From NCBI GenBank assembly GCA_019321725.1, contig CM033119.1, positions 14,396,694 through 14,460,693 on the forward strand: 64,000 nucleotides of DNA. Reading direction: 5' to 3'. Below the pieces are notes generated by a model. It made no database searches and was not told where the DNA came from. It worked only from the letters and a program-made list of their open reading frames with translations. The DNA comes from Paulownia fortunei (Eukaryota; Streptophyta; Magnoliopsida; Lamiales; Paulowniaceae). The position numbers were made by a program, and so were the translations under genes. Shown piece by piece: positions 12,700-25,530 of the stretch (positions within the stretch are counted from its first letter, which is position 1; each line of letters opens with the position of its first letter).

Positions 12700-15663
12700 C
12701 AATTGCCCTTGTGCTTTAAGCCCATCTTCTCAAGATGTCCATCGAATACCTTATGCACTAGAGGTTTGGTTAGTGGGTCTGCTATATTTTCTGCCAAAAC
12801 GACTCTATCAACGATAATGTCACCTCTACCGTTGTTATCTCCTCATGATGTGCTTAGATCTTTGATGAGATCTTTGTTGTTTTGCTTGCGCAATAGCTCT
12901 GTTGTTATCATAGTATATCAATACAGGATCAACAATGGATGGAACCATACCCAACTCTTGGATGAAATTTCTTATCCAAATAGCTTCTTTTATGGCATCA
13001 CATGCAGAAATATATTCAACTTTGGTGATAGAATCTATGGTTGTCTCCTGCTTGGAACTCTTCCAGCTAACCGCACCACTATTTAATGTGAATACGTATC
13101 TGGATATTGACTTTAAGTTGTCTATATCGGACTAAAAACTAGAATATGTATAGCCTTTTAGTTTTAGTTCTCCAGAGCCGTGTACAAGAAAGATATTCTT
13201 TATCCTTCTCAAGTACTTCAGGATAACCTTTACGGCCTTCCAATGTTCTTTACCTGGATTGAACTGATATCTGCTCGTGACACTCAGAGCATATGCAACA
13301 TCAGGCCTTGTACATAGCATATCATACATTATGCTTCATATGGCAGATGCATAAGGTATGTGCGTCATCATTTCCCTCTCCTCAAGAGTCTTAGGAGATA
13401 TAGCCCTTGAGAGAGAAATGCCATGACTTATTTTCAAGAATCCTCACTTGGATTCCTCCATGCTAAACCTCTTTAGTATTTTATCTACGTACATGGATTG
13501 GGATAGTTCGATCATCCTTCTTGACCTATCTCTGTAGATCTTTATTCCAAGAATAAAGGATGCGTTTCCCAAATCCTTCATGGAGAACTACTTAGACAAC
13601 CAAATCTTAATTGACTGCAGCATCCCTACATCATTTCCAATGAGTAGGATGTCGTCAACATATAGCATAATAAATGTCACTGTGTTCCCACTAACCTTCT
13701 TATAGACACAAGGTTCATCCGAGTTCTTATGGAAACCAAATGATTTGATTGCCTTATCAAAATGGATGTTCCAGCTTTGGAAAGCCTGCTTGAGTCCATA
13801 AATGGATCTTTGGAGTTTGCAAACCTTTTGTTCAATCCCTTTGAATATGAAGCCTTCTTGCTACCTCATATAGATCTCTTCCTTAATGTTTCCATTAAGG
13901 AAAATGGTCTTCACATCCATCTGTCATATCTCGTAGTCATAATACGCTGATATGGCTAGTAGTATCCGGATAGATTTAACCATCACTACTGGCAAAAACA
14001 TTTCTCATAATTAATCCCTTACTTTTGAGTATAACCTTTTGCAACTAATCGTGCTTTGTAGGTCGCTACCTCTCTATTTACTCCAAAATTCCACTTATAG
14101 ATCTATTTGCAGCCAATAGAAACTATTTCTTATAGTGGGTCCACCAAGGTCCATACCTTGTTAGAGTACATGAAGTCCATCTCAAATTGTATAGCTTTTT
14201 GCCATCTTCCCCAGTCGATGTCCGACATCACCTCTCCATAAGTTCTTGGATCATTATCCAATGGAAGATTCTCCTCATTGTTTTCTAACAAAAAACCATA
14301 CCTCTCAGGTGGCTTTAAGATCCTATGGGATCTCCTAGGAGAATGTGTGTTCGAAGGCCGCCCAGCCTCAGCTAATTAGCTCATTACTGTGTTTGTAGAA
14401 AGGCTCTATGGTTCTTGAATTTTTTTCAAGTTTTACGACTTCACCATTTCTATCTAATAGAAACTCCTTTTCCAAAAAGGTGGCATTCCTCGAAACAAAC
14501 ACATTTTGTTCTGAGGGGTCATAGAAATAGTATCCAATAGATTTCTTTGGATACCCCATGAATCTACATAAACTAGATCTCATATACAATTTATCACCCA
14601 TTTGCTCCTTTACATAAGCAGCACACCCCCATACCTTAAGGTATTTATAAGAGAATGGTTTCCCACACCACATCTCATATGGTGTTTTAGGCATAGACTT
14701 TGATGGCACTTTATTTAATAGATATGTCGTCGTTTTTAGAGCATAGCCCCAAAATGAAAGAGAAAGTCCAGTGAAACTCATCATCGATCAAACTATATCC
14801 AAGAAGGTTTGATTTTTATGTTCCAAAACTCCCTTAAGTTGGAGAGCTGCATGAGGGGTCCACTAAGAGAGAATCTCATTTTCTTTTAGATAATCAAAAA
14901 ATTATGTGCTCAAGTATTCACCTCCTCGATCTAATCGAGGAGCCTTAATACTTAGCCCAATTTATTTCTCCACCTCAATCTAAATTTTTTGAACTTTTCA
15001 AAACTTTTAAATTTGTACCTCATAAGGTAGACATGACCATGCCTAGAATAATCATCGGTAAAAGTTATAAAGTAGCGATAGTTTCCATGAGCGCTAACAC
15101 TTAGTGGCCTATATATATCTGAATGGATCAAATCCAATAGATTTTTAGCTCGCTCCACTTGTCCAACAAATGATGATTTGGTCATTTTCCCTTTGAGACA
15201 TGCTCACATGTTTGCATTCCTTATTCTTTTAAAAGATTGAGCAATTGAGCCAACTTATGAATTCTTTTATCAAATATATGACCTAATCTAGCATGCCATA
15301 AGAGTTGGGAACTATGATCATCTATTTTTCTTTTATTTTGTTCAATATAGAAAAAAGAGTTATGGGGATTAATAGATTATAAACCATTCATCAATATGCT
15401 AGAGGTAATCGAAACTGAATCTTAAAAATGGAACAACTTCCATGTTTTATTGAAAAAGTAAAACCTTCTCCATCCAAAACAGGAATGGAGATAATGTTCT
15501 TAACTATCTCTGGAACATAAAAATAATTGTTTAAAACTAAAACTACTCCATTTCAAAAAGCTAAGTTGACACTTCCTATGGCTAATGTAACAACCTTTGC
15601 TCCATTCCCAAGTCGCACGACTATCTCTCCTCTACTTAACTTCCAGCTTCTTCTTACCATCAC
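12700..15663 (-). pseudogene. Copia pol of C4 (integrase, RT, RNase H)
   Basis: Minus-strand pol with domains in order. Pre-integrase LWHARLGHIFDKRIHKL is at about 15300. The integrase core has LIHSDIYRPL, FTDDYSRHGH and RGGEYLS (about 15130-14925), keeping the D, D and E residues; the Cys pair of the zinc site reads CEHV, so one Cys is lost. The integrase tail lies at 14784-14368 (TPYEMWCGKPFSYKYLKVWG). RT has a perfect LYVDDILL box (about 13655) and RT tail MYDMLCTRPDVAYALSV (13329-13132). RNase H is traceable to about 12710. Frameshifts and stops separate these blocks. It is the best preserved pol in the window. Confidence 0.9.
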
Positions 15664-16563
15664 CTACAAATTATTGCAAAGATGAGACCCACAGTCAGTA
15701 TCCAATAAAGTATCATCAACTAATAAGTTAACTTCAACACAATAAATACCTGAACTCTTTAGGCTCACAAGGTACTCCTTGCAGTTTCTCTTCCAATGCT
15801 CAGGTTTGCCATAGTAGTGGCACTTGTTATCGATCTTCTTGGAACTCTTAGAGATGCCACCTGTTGGCTTCATGCCAATGGATTTTGAGGAACATTTTTA
15901 TTTCTCCTTCTTTCTCTTAGGCTTTGTAGCCTTTAAGTTGGATGAAGATCCAACAAGCTTGACCGACTTGTTCTTCTTCATAGTGGATTTAGTTCTTCAA
16001 CATGTTAACCAGTTCAGTATGGCTAGTTTCCATTTTATACATGTTGAAGTTGACAACGAAGTGTCAAATAATGGAGGCAAAGACTGCAAGATGAGATCCA
16101 AATAGAACTCATTATCCATAATGACTCCATATGACTCGAGCCTTTTAATCAAGCCTATCATCTTTAATCCATGATCATGGACTGAAAAGCCCTCCATCAT
16201 AGGAGTCCTGAAAAGCTCTTTCACGATCTGATATCTCGCCTGCCTAATATGTTCACCATACAACTCTTGTAACTGAACAAAGATATCATGTGTATGCGCA
16301 TATACCTCGTGTTGCCTCTACAACTCATTTAACATCGATGCCATCATATAGCGTTGCACTTGCAGAGCATCATCAACCAGCTTGTGATAATCCGTATGCT
16401 CTTCTTCACTGGTGTCTTCCAGCATGGCCAGCAGTAGGATCACATCAAGTATGTAAATCTCTTTTCGGATTGTAAAATAATCCGAAGATTCCTCAACCAA
16501 TCGATATAGTTGGGACCAGTTAATTTATTAGCTTCCAGAATTAATGCAAGTGCATTTTTAGCT
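15664..16563 (-). pseudogene. Copia gag and protease start of C4
   Basis: The gag helical core is at 16263-15997 (YQIVKELFRTPMMEGFSVHDHGL). The nucleocapsid zinc knuckle reads CHYYGKPEHWKRNC near 15810, with the second Cys replaced by Tyr. The aspartic protease block LLDTDCGSHLCNNL is at about 15700. At the expected start the codon is ATA (in ATAGCTAAAAATGCA), where C1 has ATG, so the initiator is lost. Stops and frameshifts break the rest. Confidence 0.87.
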
Positions 16564-18037
16564 ATTTATAGATAATCTACAAATATAAATGAGGCATAAA
16601 ATTAGCATACTTTCAAAGTCATATTCATTTATAATAAGATCTTAAGTAATAAATGTCTCCCACTATTTCATTCAAATTCCATCATCATTAATGGTAATTC
16701 AGGAAATCTTATTTCCAGTGGGCTTGAGGCCTAATTAATATGTCGTATGTCCTAATTTTATGAGCCTATAAAACATATTAAAAGATAGTTAACTTTTAAC
16801 AATTGTATCTCTATGCAACCCTCAAGCTATTTTACCTCACTTCTTCCCATATACCCTAATTTTGTGAGGCCATATAGTACTAAGTGTCAAGCAAAACTTA
16901 TCAAACCTCCATGTAGATGGAGCATCAAAATGTTCCATAACTCATGGCCAACATAGAGACGAGTTCATCCTATAGGCATCACCTTGCTTAGTAGAGATCA
17001 CAACTTTCCACTACAGAGTTATTCCATGACTCATGGCTAATGACAAAGTATGGTAGCATCGTCATGTCAACTATTTTTTATGGTAGGCATGGATTATTAG
17101 GTCCTACCCAATTTTATCCATATTTTCTTGAAATTGGAATTCAAAAATTCTTTGACTTGATTTTTTCAGTTCAAGTAGGGTATTTATTTTGACTAAGACC
17201 TCATCAATTTTAATCTTGATTTATTTAATAAATTGACAAGCAAATAAATTAAATAAACCCTACACATGCATCTAATACATACATAATTTGGATGATTATA
17301 GGTCATTCCTATGCAATCCAATTGAGCCAAAAATGGATCTAGGTCAATCTAAGGATAACAGAATGGAAATAAAAACTAATTTCTATTACATGAATATATC
17401 CCATACATTCGTGGGTCTTCTCTTGATTCTTCGTCTTGGTCATTCTTCATGTCCACCAAAAGGCAAAAAAGAAAAACCTCACTTTATTCTACTCTCATTC
17501 AAAATGTAAAATACATACAAATAAATAATAAGAGACTCGCAGGCCCCATTCAAAAATTCAAAGATAATTAAATCCAATCACTTTGGTCCAAATGACTCCA
17601 TGATATTCCCTTACATACTAATAAATACATCATAAGAATTTATTAAAGCATGTAGATTTACCATCCTTTTAAATTGTAATTTCATGACTTGGGATGAAAT
17701 CTTGATTTTTCAAGAAAAACCCTTTTTTAAATTTTAAAATTAAACATTTTAATTAGAAAATCAAAAAATCATATTTTATAATTAAATACGACAACAAGCA
17801 CAGCCAGCACCCATTGGGCGTGTGCCGGCACCTAACGGGCGCTCGCCAGCACCTAGTGTCGTGCCATGTATGACTTCTCCTTCTGATCGAATCAAATTCA
17901 ATCATACATGTTCTATTTAATAATTAAATTAATTAAAAACTAATTTTATCCGAATCAGAACTGCAACAAATCAGTCAGAATTTAACAATTAAATTCACAG
18001 ACATAAATTGAATCCAATTGGAATTGCACAAATTATG
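16564..18037 (-). other. Untranslated leader of C4
   Basis: About 1.5 kb between PBS and gag, closely related to 694-2166 and 4654-5565. It contains the GC-richer patch (about 17790-17870), here with a repeated GCACC(C/T)A pattern. No ORF in the sense direction is convincing. Confidence 0.7.
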
Positions 18038-18049
18038 GCTCTAATACCA
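18038..18049 (-). promoter_or_regulatory. Primer binding site of C4
   Basis: The minus strand reads TGGTATTAGAGC, one mismatch from the initiator-Met primer site TGGTATCAGAGC. It directly abuts the 5' LTR. Confidence 0.82.
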
Positions 18050-18050
18050 C

Positions 18051-20174
18051 GGTTGGATTCGCATGATCCCAGGGCATGTATAGTGGAAAATTAAAATTTT
18101 AAAAATATTAAACCATAATAATTATAGTAATACGCCAGATCCAATGGAATTTCTAACGATCTCACAATTTTCAATGGTTATAAAAAAATAATTAAAGTTT
18201 TGATTTATAACTTTCTATGCACTCCAGTTATCGTAGTGTATGAAGTAATAAATTGCTAGCCCCTTTTTAGAATTTGGTTCACATGGATCGAAATGTCTCC
18301 CCTTTAAAGTAGTCCACACTTTGAGCAATAATTCAAAATCAGAATTCCACTAGCAAATCTAATTTCTTTTCTAATCTAGTTGATGGAGTGCGTATAGAAA
18401 ATATTAATTCCAGTTATCAGCTTGTGATACAAGAATTAACACTTAAAGATGAAATTTTTTGGAGAAAAAAGGATGGATGAAGAAAATAATTTTGTTATCT
18501 TAATTTCTATATGGCTGAAAATTATAAGGATGGTAATTCTTTCTTAAATTTTCGACCATCATGTATTTATAGAGGACAAACAATTTCAAAAGTTCTCTTG
18601 GTATTTTGTGTCTCCTTTTGATTGGTTGGAAGATATTTTTGATTGGTTGGAAGATATTTTGGTTCATTTAAACTTCTTTCAATTTTATCTCTTTTATATC
18701 TTCCAAGATATTCAAGATTATCTAAAAATTTCAAACTCTTGACTTTCCATCCTTTTTCAATCACCTTTATGGTCATTTCCTAATTTAGTTTGGACTTAAA
18801 ATTAAATTCCATAATTAATTTAATTAATTATCTTACCCAAATTAGTTAATTTCATCTAGCTTATCTAATCAAATTAGACCTAATTAAATAGTTGAATTAC
18901 TTAATTAAGTAAATTAATTTACGGACTACACAATTAATTTGATCCAATCAAATAATTATTTCACTCCAATTGGGCTTCTTAATTTTATTAGGTCCAATTA
19001 AATAATTAATTTAACTCCTTGAATTAATTTAAGCCCCAATTAATTAATCTCTATTAATTAATTAGATCCAACCATTTGGATCAATTCCTAAATTAGAAAT
19101 ATTTTATCTCAAATTGTGTGTGACCCTTTAGGTTCACAACTAAGCTAGCAGTGGGTTTGTAATATTTGTAACTTATGAATAATAATAATTATTCTAATTA
19201 ATTAATCTAATTAATTAGTCCGTTTGAAATTAACTCCTTAATTTCAAGAACTTCATAAGTTATGGGAAATACCTAACAAGTGTATCATGACTACCTAGAC
19301 ACAGGTGAAATAGCGAGTGAATCTATTTTAATTATAAGTATCATACACGTAAGGTTTTTTTGCCAACTAATCTCCCGATTGAGTCTAGGGCATAGATCAA
19401 TAGTCAAAACTCTAATTGTTCAATAACTATGATTCCATTTCAAGTTTCAATGACTCATGATGAATCATTAGAAAACTTTTTTCTAATATTCATCTTGCCT
19501 TGGCCAAGGACTTCTGAGTTATGAACTATGAAAACAGAGGAGATTCACTTGTTCTACCAGACAAGTACCGGATCTTTTATTTATCACTCATTAACCTCTA
19601 TACATATCAATGCAATATCCAATGTATCCTCTTTGTGATTCTCAAATAATCAAAAGATACAACAAAATAAAATACTACATGCATAAGGCTATCATGGTGT
19701 CTCAAGTTAAAAAACTAATCATGTACTATCGTAACATAGAATTTCTTATTTCGACAAATAAGTTTTCGATTAAGAAATTCTAGTGGGTTTATTCAATATA
19801 TTTGTTCTCTAACAAGAACCTACATACATGCACTAGCGTCACTACGCTAATGTCCATGGAGCGAGACATCCTCATTATGCGAGCATGCATCGTATACGCG
19901 AGTTTATTGAGCTATTTGATGTCCCTTCTAAAAAATCCATTGACTCATAACTAATTTAAGACCAAAGCTATAGAGGTATATACCATGATAACCATCAAAT
20001 GAGTGACCATGCCCCATAGCTATGTTTGGTCTAGGGACTTTATCTAATTACAAAAACAATTAAAGATAAAGAAATTTGCATTTTAATTAATATGATTTGA
20101 AAAAAATTATTTTTACAAATACAAGAGTATAAAGGATGCACAATCTAATTAGCGCGCCAGGCACCACTCAAACA
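18051..20174 (-). repeat. 5' LTR of C4
   Basis: The inner end (plus strand GGTTGGATTCGCATGATC) has lost the canonical TG. The outer end reads GGCACCACTCAAACA and abuts the AATTA duplication. It is about 2.1 kb. A TATAAATA box on the minus strand (18564-18571) is the likely promoter core. A short direct duplication (TTTTTGATTGGTTGGAAGATA type) is at about 18617-18660. Confidence 0.85.
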
Positions 20175-20179
20175 AATTA

Positions 20180-22700
20180 TTCAATAAAATAAATAGAAAT
20201 TAGATGATCATAGTTCTACACACTTGTAGCATGTTAGATTGGGTCATATCTTTAAGAAGAGAATCGACAAGTTGGCACAATTGCTTGACTTTAAAGACAA
20301 GAAATGCTAAAATGTGAATGTAATGACCAAGTCATCATTTGTTGTATAAATGGAGCATGCTGCAAATCCTTTGGTTTTGATCCATACAAATGTATGTAGG
20401 AAACTAAGTGTTAATGCCTGGGAAAAATATTATTGTTTCATTATATTAATCAATGATTATTCAAGGTATAGGTATGCGTATCTTTTGAGATATAAGTCTG
20501 AAGTCTTTGAAAGGTTCAAAGATTTTAGGCATGAACTGGAGAAATAAATTGGGCAAAGTATCAAAACTCTTCAATCTATCAAAGTTCCTTGATTATCTAA
20601 GAGAGAATAAGATTCTCTTGCAGTGGACTTTGCCTACAACTCCACGACTAAATGGGTTGCTAAGTGTAAGAACCAAACTTTGTAAGACATGTTTCTGTCT
20701 GTGATAAGTTTCACTGAGATTCCTTTTTCATTCTAAGGTAATGCTCTAGAAATAGTGGCATTTTTGTTAAATAGGGTTCCAAGTAGTTGGTGCAAAAAAC
20801 TCCATATATGATATAGTGTAGCAAGATCCCTTCTTACAAATATCTTAGGGTATGGGGTTGCTTTACTTATGTGAAGTAGCTAGTAGGAGATAAATTAGAT
20901 GCTAGATCTACCTTAAGCAAGTTCGTAGGGTATCCAAAGAACTTTGCTAGATACTATTTCTATGATCCCTCACAATAAAAGGTGTTTGTTTTGAGGAATG
21001 TCACCTTCCTTGAGAAGGAATTTCTTTTGGATAAAATAGCGAGGTCGTAGAACATCAAAACCACTAACAACTAACACTTTTATTACACAGCCTCCTAGGA
21101 GATTTAGACGGATCTCAAGGCCATCTAAGAGGTATGGTCTTTTGTTGGAAAATAATAAGGAAGAGCATTCTTTAGATAGTGATCCATGAAATTATGGAGA
21201 ATCAATGTCCGACATCAATTTGGAAAGATGGTAAGAGTCCACTAAAAACCAAAATGGATTCTATGTACTCCAACAAGAATGGACCTTAGTAGAACTACCA
21301 CAGGGTATTGTACCCATTGGCTGCAAATAGGTCCACAAGTAGAAGGTTGGAATAGATGGAGAGGTATTAAACTATACAACTGGTTGTGAAGGGTTACATA
21401 AAGACAATGATTGACTATGAGGAAACCTTCTCACCAGTGGCAATGCTAAAGTCTATTTAGATATTGCTTGTCATATCAGGGTATTATAACTACAACATAT
21501 GGAAAATGGAAGTGAAAACCAACTTCCTCAATGGGAGTATTGAGGAAGATATTTATATAAGGCAACCAGAGGACTTCATATCTGATGGGAGCAAGCAAAA
21601 GGTTTGCAAACTTTGAAAATTCATATATGGACTCAAACAAGCTTTTTGAAGATAGAATCTTTGATTCAATGATTTGTTTAGTTTCCTCAAGAATCTGGAT
21701 GAACCCTATATGTATAAGAAAGTTAGTAGGAGTGCAGTGACTTTGTTTTGATTACATTGATAACATTCTACTTCATTGAGAATGATATAGAGATGTTATA
21801 ATCAACGAAGGCTTGGTTGTCTACACAATTCTCTATGAAGGATTTGAGAGAAACATCCTATATCTTAGAGATTAGAATCTATAAAAATAGATCTAAAAGG
21901 ATGATTGGACTATCTAAATTCACTTTTATAGATAAAATGCCAATGAGATTTAGCATGGAAAAGTCTAAAAGAGGATTCTTACCCATGAGTCATGGGGTCT
22001 CTCTTTTTAAGTCTATGTCCCCAAAGACTCCAAAGAAAAAAGAAAGAATGACTTGCATACCATATGCATCTACTATTGGAAGCATTATGCCATGCTATGT
22101 ACACGACCTAATGTTGCATATGCTCTGAGTGTCATGAGTAGATATAAATTCAATCCAAGCGAGGAGTACTAGAAAGTCGTAAAGATAATCCTTAAGTACT
22201 TATAAAGGACTAAAGATGCTTTCTTGGTTTATGGTAAAAGAGAGCAGAAGCTAGAAGACTTAACTGATTCTAGCTTTCAGCTTGATATAGATGATTCAAA
22301 GTTAGTGTCTGGATTTGTGTTCACTTTAAAAGATGGGGTGATCAGCTGGAAGAGTTCCAAGAAGGAGACGATATCAGATTCTAACTCCATGGGTGAATAC
22401 ATCACTTCATGTGATGTAACGAAAGAGAATGTTTGGATGAGGAACTTAATCCGAGAGTTAGGTGTAGTCTCTTTCTTTGTTAATCTAATTAAGGTCTACT
22501 GTGATAACAACGAGGTTGTTGTGTAAGAAAAGGAGCTAAGATTTCATCAAAAGTCCAAGCACATAATGAGACGATACTATTTGATTTGAGAGATGATTAA
22601 TAGAGATGACATTTGAGTGGAGCGAGTATCCTCAACAGAAAATATAGCAGATCTATTGACAAAGCCCTTAACTCAAGGACTTAAAGACATGGGTAATTAG
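20180..22700 (+). pseudogene. Copia pol of C3, right-hand part
   Basis: It continues the C3 reading direction after C4. Pre-integrase degenerates near 20215-20300. The integrase core shows LIHTNVCRKL and LINDYSRYRY (about 20380-20470), where the first catalytic Asp is Asn. An RT block is at about 21420-22130; its active-site box reads YIDN in place of YVDD (about 21750), so RT is dead by substitution as well as by stops. RNase H (22224-22526) keeps LDIDDSKLVSGFVFTLKDG and VYCDNN. A PPT and LTR follow at 22709-22721. Confidence 0.87.
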
Positions 22701-22708
22701 CTCTAAGC

Positions 22709-22720
22709 CAAGTGGGAGAT
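22709..22720 (+). promoter_or_regulatory. Polypurine tract of C3
   Basis: CAAGTGGGAGAT ends exactly at the LTR start TGTTAGAGTAATGC. It is identical to the C4 tract. Confidence 0.8.
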
Positions 22721-24265
22721 TGTTAGAGTAATGCACGGCGAGCCACTTAGTGGCAAGATTTTATACTCTTGTAAAAATATTCTTATTCATGATGTTTATT
22801 AAATAAAAGATATTTTTTATCTTTAATTATCTTGTCAATTAGATAAAGTTTTTAGATCATAAATAGTTACGGGGCATGGTACGCATATGGCAATCACGGA
22901 ACAAGCTTCTATAGCTTTGATCTTAAACTTATTCCAAGTTAGGAGTTCAATAAGATGGGACATTTACAAACTCGATAGACTCGCACACATGATGTGTATT
23001 CGAAAGGCGGATGTCTCATTTCATAAATATTGGCACAGGAATGCTAATATATGTGTGTGGGTGCTTGTTAGGAAACAAGTACATTAAACGACCCATGAAA
23101 AAATCTCAAATGGAAATATTGTTTATTGAATGAAAATTTTCTAGTTACTATAGTGCATTAACTAGTTATTAGACTAAAAAAGTTGCCAATAAAATATTCA
23201 TCACCTATGTGGTTGAATAAGTAAATCTCCTATATTTTTACAATCCTATATCCGAGAACCTTGGTCAATGAAGGATGAACACTAAACGTGGGGTTTTTTA
23301 ATGATTCAACAAAGGATCAATATGACTTGAAATAGAATCATAGTTATTAATTCATAATAGGGTTTTGACTAATAATCTATTTTCTAAACTTAATCGAGAG
23401 ATTAGTTGACGGAATGACCATATTTGTATAGTACTCGTAACAAAAAAGGTTCACTTGCTATTCACCTAAAACTAGGTAGTCAAGATGCATTGTTAGGTGC
23501 TTCCTTTGACTTGTGAGATTCGTGAAATTAAGGAGTTAATTCCAAGTTGATTAATTAATTGGAATATTAATCTATTCATAAGTTACAAAAGTTACAAGTC
23601 CGTTGCTAGCTTAGTTGTGAACCTAATGGGTCACACAGAAATGGAGATAATCCAATTCTATTATAATGTGATCTAAGGTGTTGGATTAATTAATTAGCTA
23701 GACTTAATAAAGATTAGGGGGCTCATGGGAATTAACTTAAGCTAGAATTAATTTAAAAAGTTAAATTAATTCATTGAATTAAATAATATAATTATTTAAT
23801 TAGATCTAATAAAGATTAGGGGGCTCATAGGAGTGAGTTAATTGATTAGACCAATTAATTAGCTAGACTTAAATTAATTTAAGGAATTAAGTTAATTTAT
23901 CAAATTAAAATAGTGGGATTATTTTAATTGGGCCTAGTTTGATTTGATATCTTTTGATGAAATCAATTAATTAATTAATTGGATGAATTAATTAAGTTAA
24001 ACTTTTATTAATTGATGAAGACCAATTGATTTGACTTTAGTAGTTAATTAGAGTCCAAGTCCAATGAGTTAGAGGCCTATTAGGAGTATTAATTACAAGA
24101 ATTAAATACTCCAAATAAAATATGAAAAGTTATATGTCATAGAGATGAAGAAAAAAACAAGAGATAAGAAAGGATAAGGTTTCCTAATTGGAATAGTAAA
24201 GAGATGAGGATAAGAAAGGAAAGAGTTGGAGACCTAATGGAATTAGGTCAAGACAACCTTGTGTG

Positions 24266-24273
24266 TATAAATA
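24266..24273 (+). promoter_or_regulatory. LTR TATA box, first copy
   Basis: TATAAATA in context GTGTGTATAAATACACAT. It sits at the same LTR position as TATAAATA in both C4 LTRs, so it is probably the core promoter. Confidence 0.6.
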
Positions 24274-24890
24274 CACATAAAGGGTCAAAAATTATGAGTT
24301 TAGAGACAAAAAAATTGGCCACTCCCTCTCTCTCCATCTCTTGTGCTTTCTTTTACTTTCTTCAATGACGAAAGTCTTTCTATTATAAGGTTTCATCCCT
24401 TGTTGATTTAAGAATTATACTTCACTCCCAAATTAGATTATAAACAAATAGTGTAAATTCACGAACAATGGTTTATTACTTGTGGATTTGCTTGGAATGT
24501 GGATGTCGTTGGAAGGGCTACACTTTGGAACTCTTTGGTGAATCTTTTGGGGAGATCCAACGAAGGAATTTGGGAGGAGTTTGAGGAATTTGAATTCCTT
24601 CATACCCTACTACACCCAAATTGATTGAAAGTTATATTTTATGAAACTTAGTCCTTTAATTTAATTAAGCGAACAACAAAATTGTAAATCAAAAATCACA
24701 TTGAATTAGGAGTATTAATTACAAGAATTAAAAACTCCTAATAAAATATAGAAAGTTATATGTCATAGAGATGATGAAAAAAGCAAGAGATAAGAAAGGA
24801 TAAGTTTCCTAATTGGGTTAGCAAAGAGATGAGAATAAGAAAGGAAAGAGTTGGAGACCTAATGGAATTAGGTCAAGACAACCTTGTGTG

Positions 24891-24898
24891 TATAAATA
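24891..24898 (+). promoter_or_regulatory. LTR TATA box, second copy
   Basis: The same TATAAATA in the same context, 625 bp downstream in the duplicated unit. Confidence 0.6.
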
Positions 24899-25434
24899 CA
24901 CATAAGTGGCCGAAAATTATGAGTTTAGAGATAAAAAAATTGGCCACTCCCTCCCTCTCCATCTCTTGTGCTTTCTTTTACTTTCTTCAACAGCAAAAGT
25001 CTTTCTATTAAAAGGTTTAACTCCTTATTGATTTAACAATTATACTTCTCTCCTAAATTAGATTAGAAACAAATAGCGTAAATTCACGAACAATGGTTTA
25101 TTACTTGTGGATTTGCTTGGAATGTAGATGTCGTTGGAAGGGCTATAATTGAAATTCTTTGGTGAATCTTTTTAGGAGATCCAACGAAGGTACTTGGGAA
25201 GAGTTTGAGGAATTTGAATTCTTTCATGCCCTACTGCACCCAAATTGCTTGAAAGTTATATTTTATGAAACTTAGTCCTTTAATTTAATTAAGCGAACAA
25301 TCAAAAACCTAAATTGAAAATCACATTGAATCTGGGTTTAGCTTTTATACATGTGATGTATGTTTTTTATTTCAATTATTAGAAATTTTAAATTTTTGCG
25401 ATGTATGCTATCCAATGATTTTGCAAACTGAACC

Positions 25435-25530
25435 GGGGGGTAAATTTTCTAGCTTGTACGCTTGTGACTTTGCTACTTTTCTTTTTTATCTCAATCTATC
25501 CAAATGTAGGAATTAATTGTCTTGATCTCC
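25435..25530. other. Junction between inverted LTRs
   Basis: Begins GGGGGGTAAATTTTC and has no match to the family that I can see. It separates the plus-oriented C3 LTR from a minus-oriented LTR fragment. Confidence 0.4.

Larger units (their letters stand above)
10970..20174 (-). mobile_element. Complete copia element C4 inserted in C3
   Basis: It is structurally complete on the minus strand: 5' LTR 20174-18051, PBS, leader, gag, protease, integrase, RT, RNase H, PPT, and 3' LTR 12678-10970. AATTA occurs immediately outside both ends (10965-10969 and 20175-20179), a perfect 5-bp target duplication. The interrupted sequence is plus-strand C3 of the same family. All coding parts are broken, so mobility would need enzymes from elsewhere. 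Confidence 0.92.
24079..25329 (+). repeat. 626-bp tandem duplication inside the C3 LTR
   Basis: Two direct copies, 24079-24704 and 24705-25329, begin ATTAGGAGTATTAATTACAA and end AAAATCACATTGA. They differ by scattered substitutions and small indels. Each contains the TATA box and transcription-start region, so the promoter region is doubled. Confidence 0.85.
22721..25434 (+). repeat. 3' LTR of C3, enlarged
   Basis: It starts TGTTAGAGTAATGC and ends near GCAAACTGAACC, a worn version of the family end. It is about 2.7 kb, longer than its relatives by one internal duplication (24079-25329). A purine-rich, ATTAATTAATT-rich interior matches the other LTRs. Confidence 0.8.

Noticed and set aside
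12703..13135. Plus-strand ORFs of 127 and 66 residues
   Set aside because: They lie opposite the C4 RNase H and RT tail, which read clearly on the minus strand.
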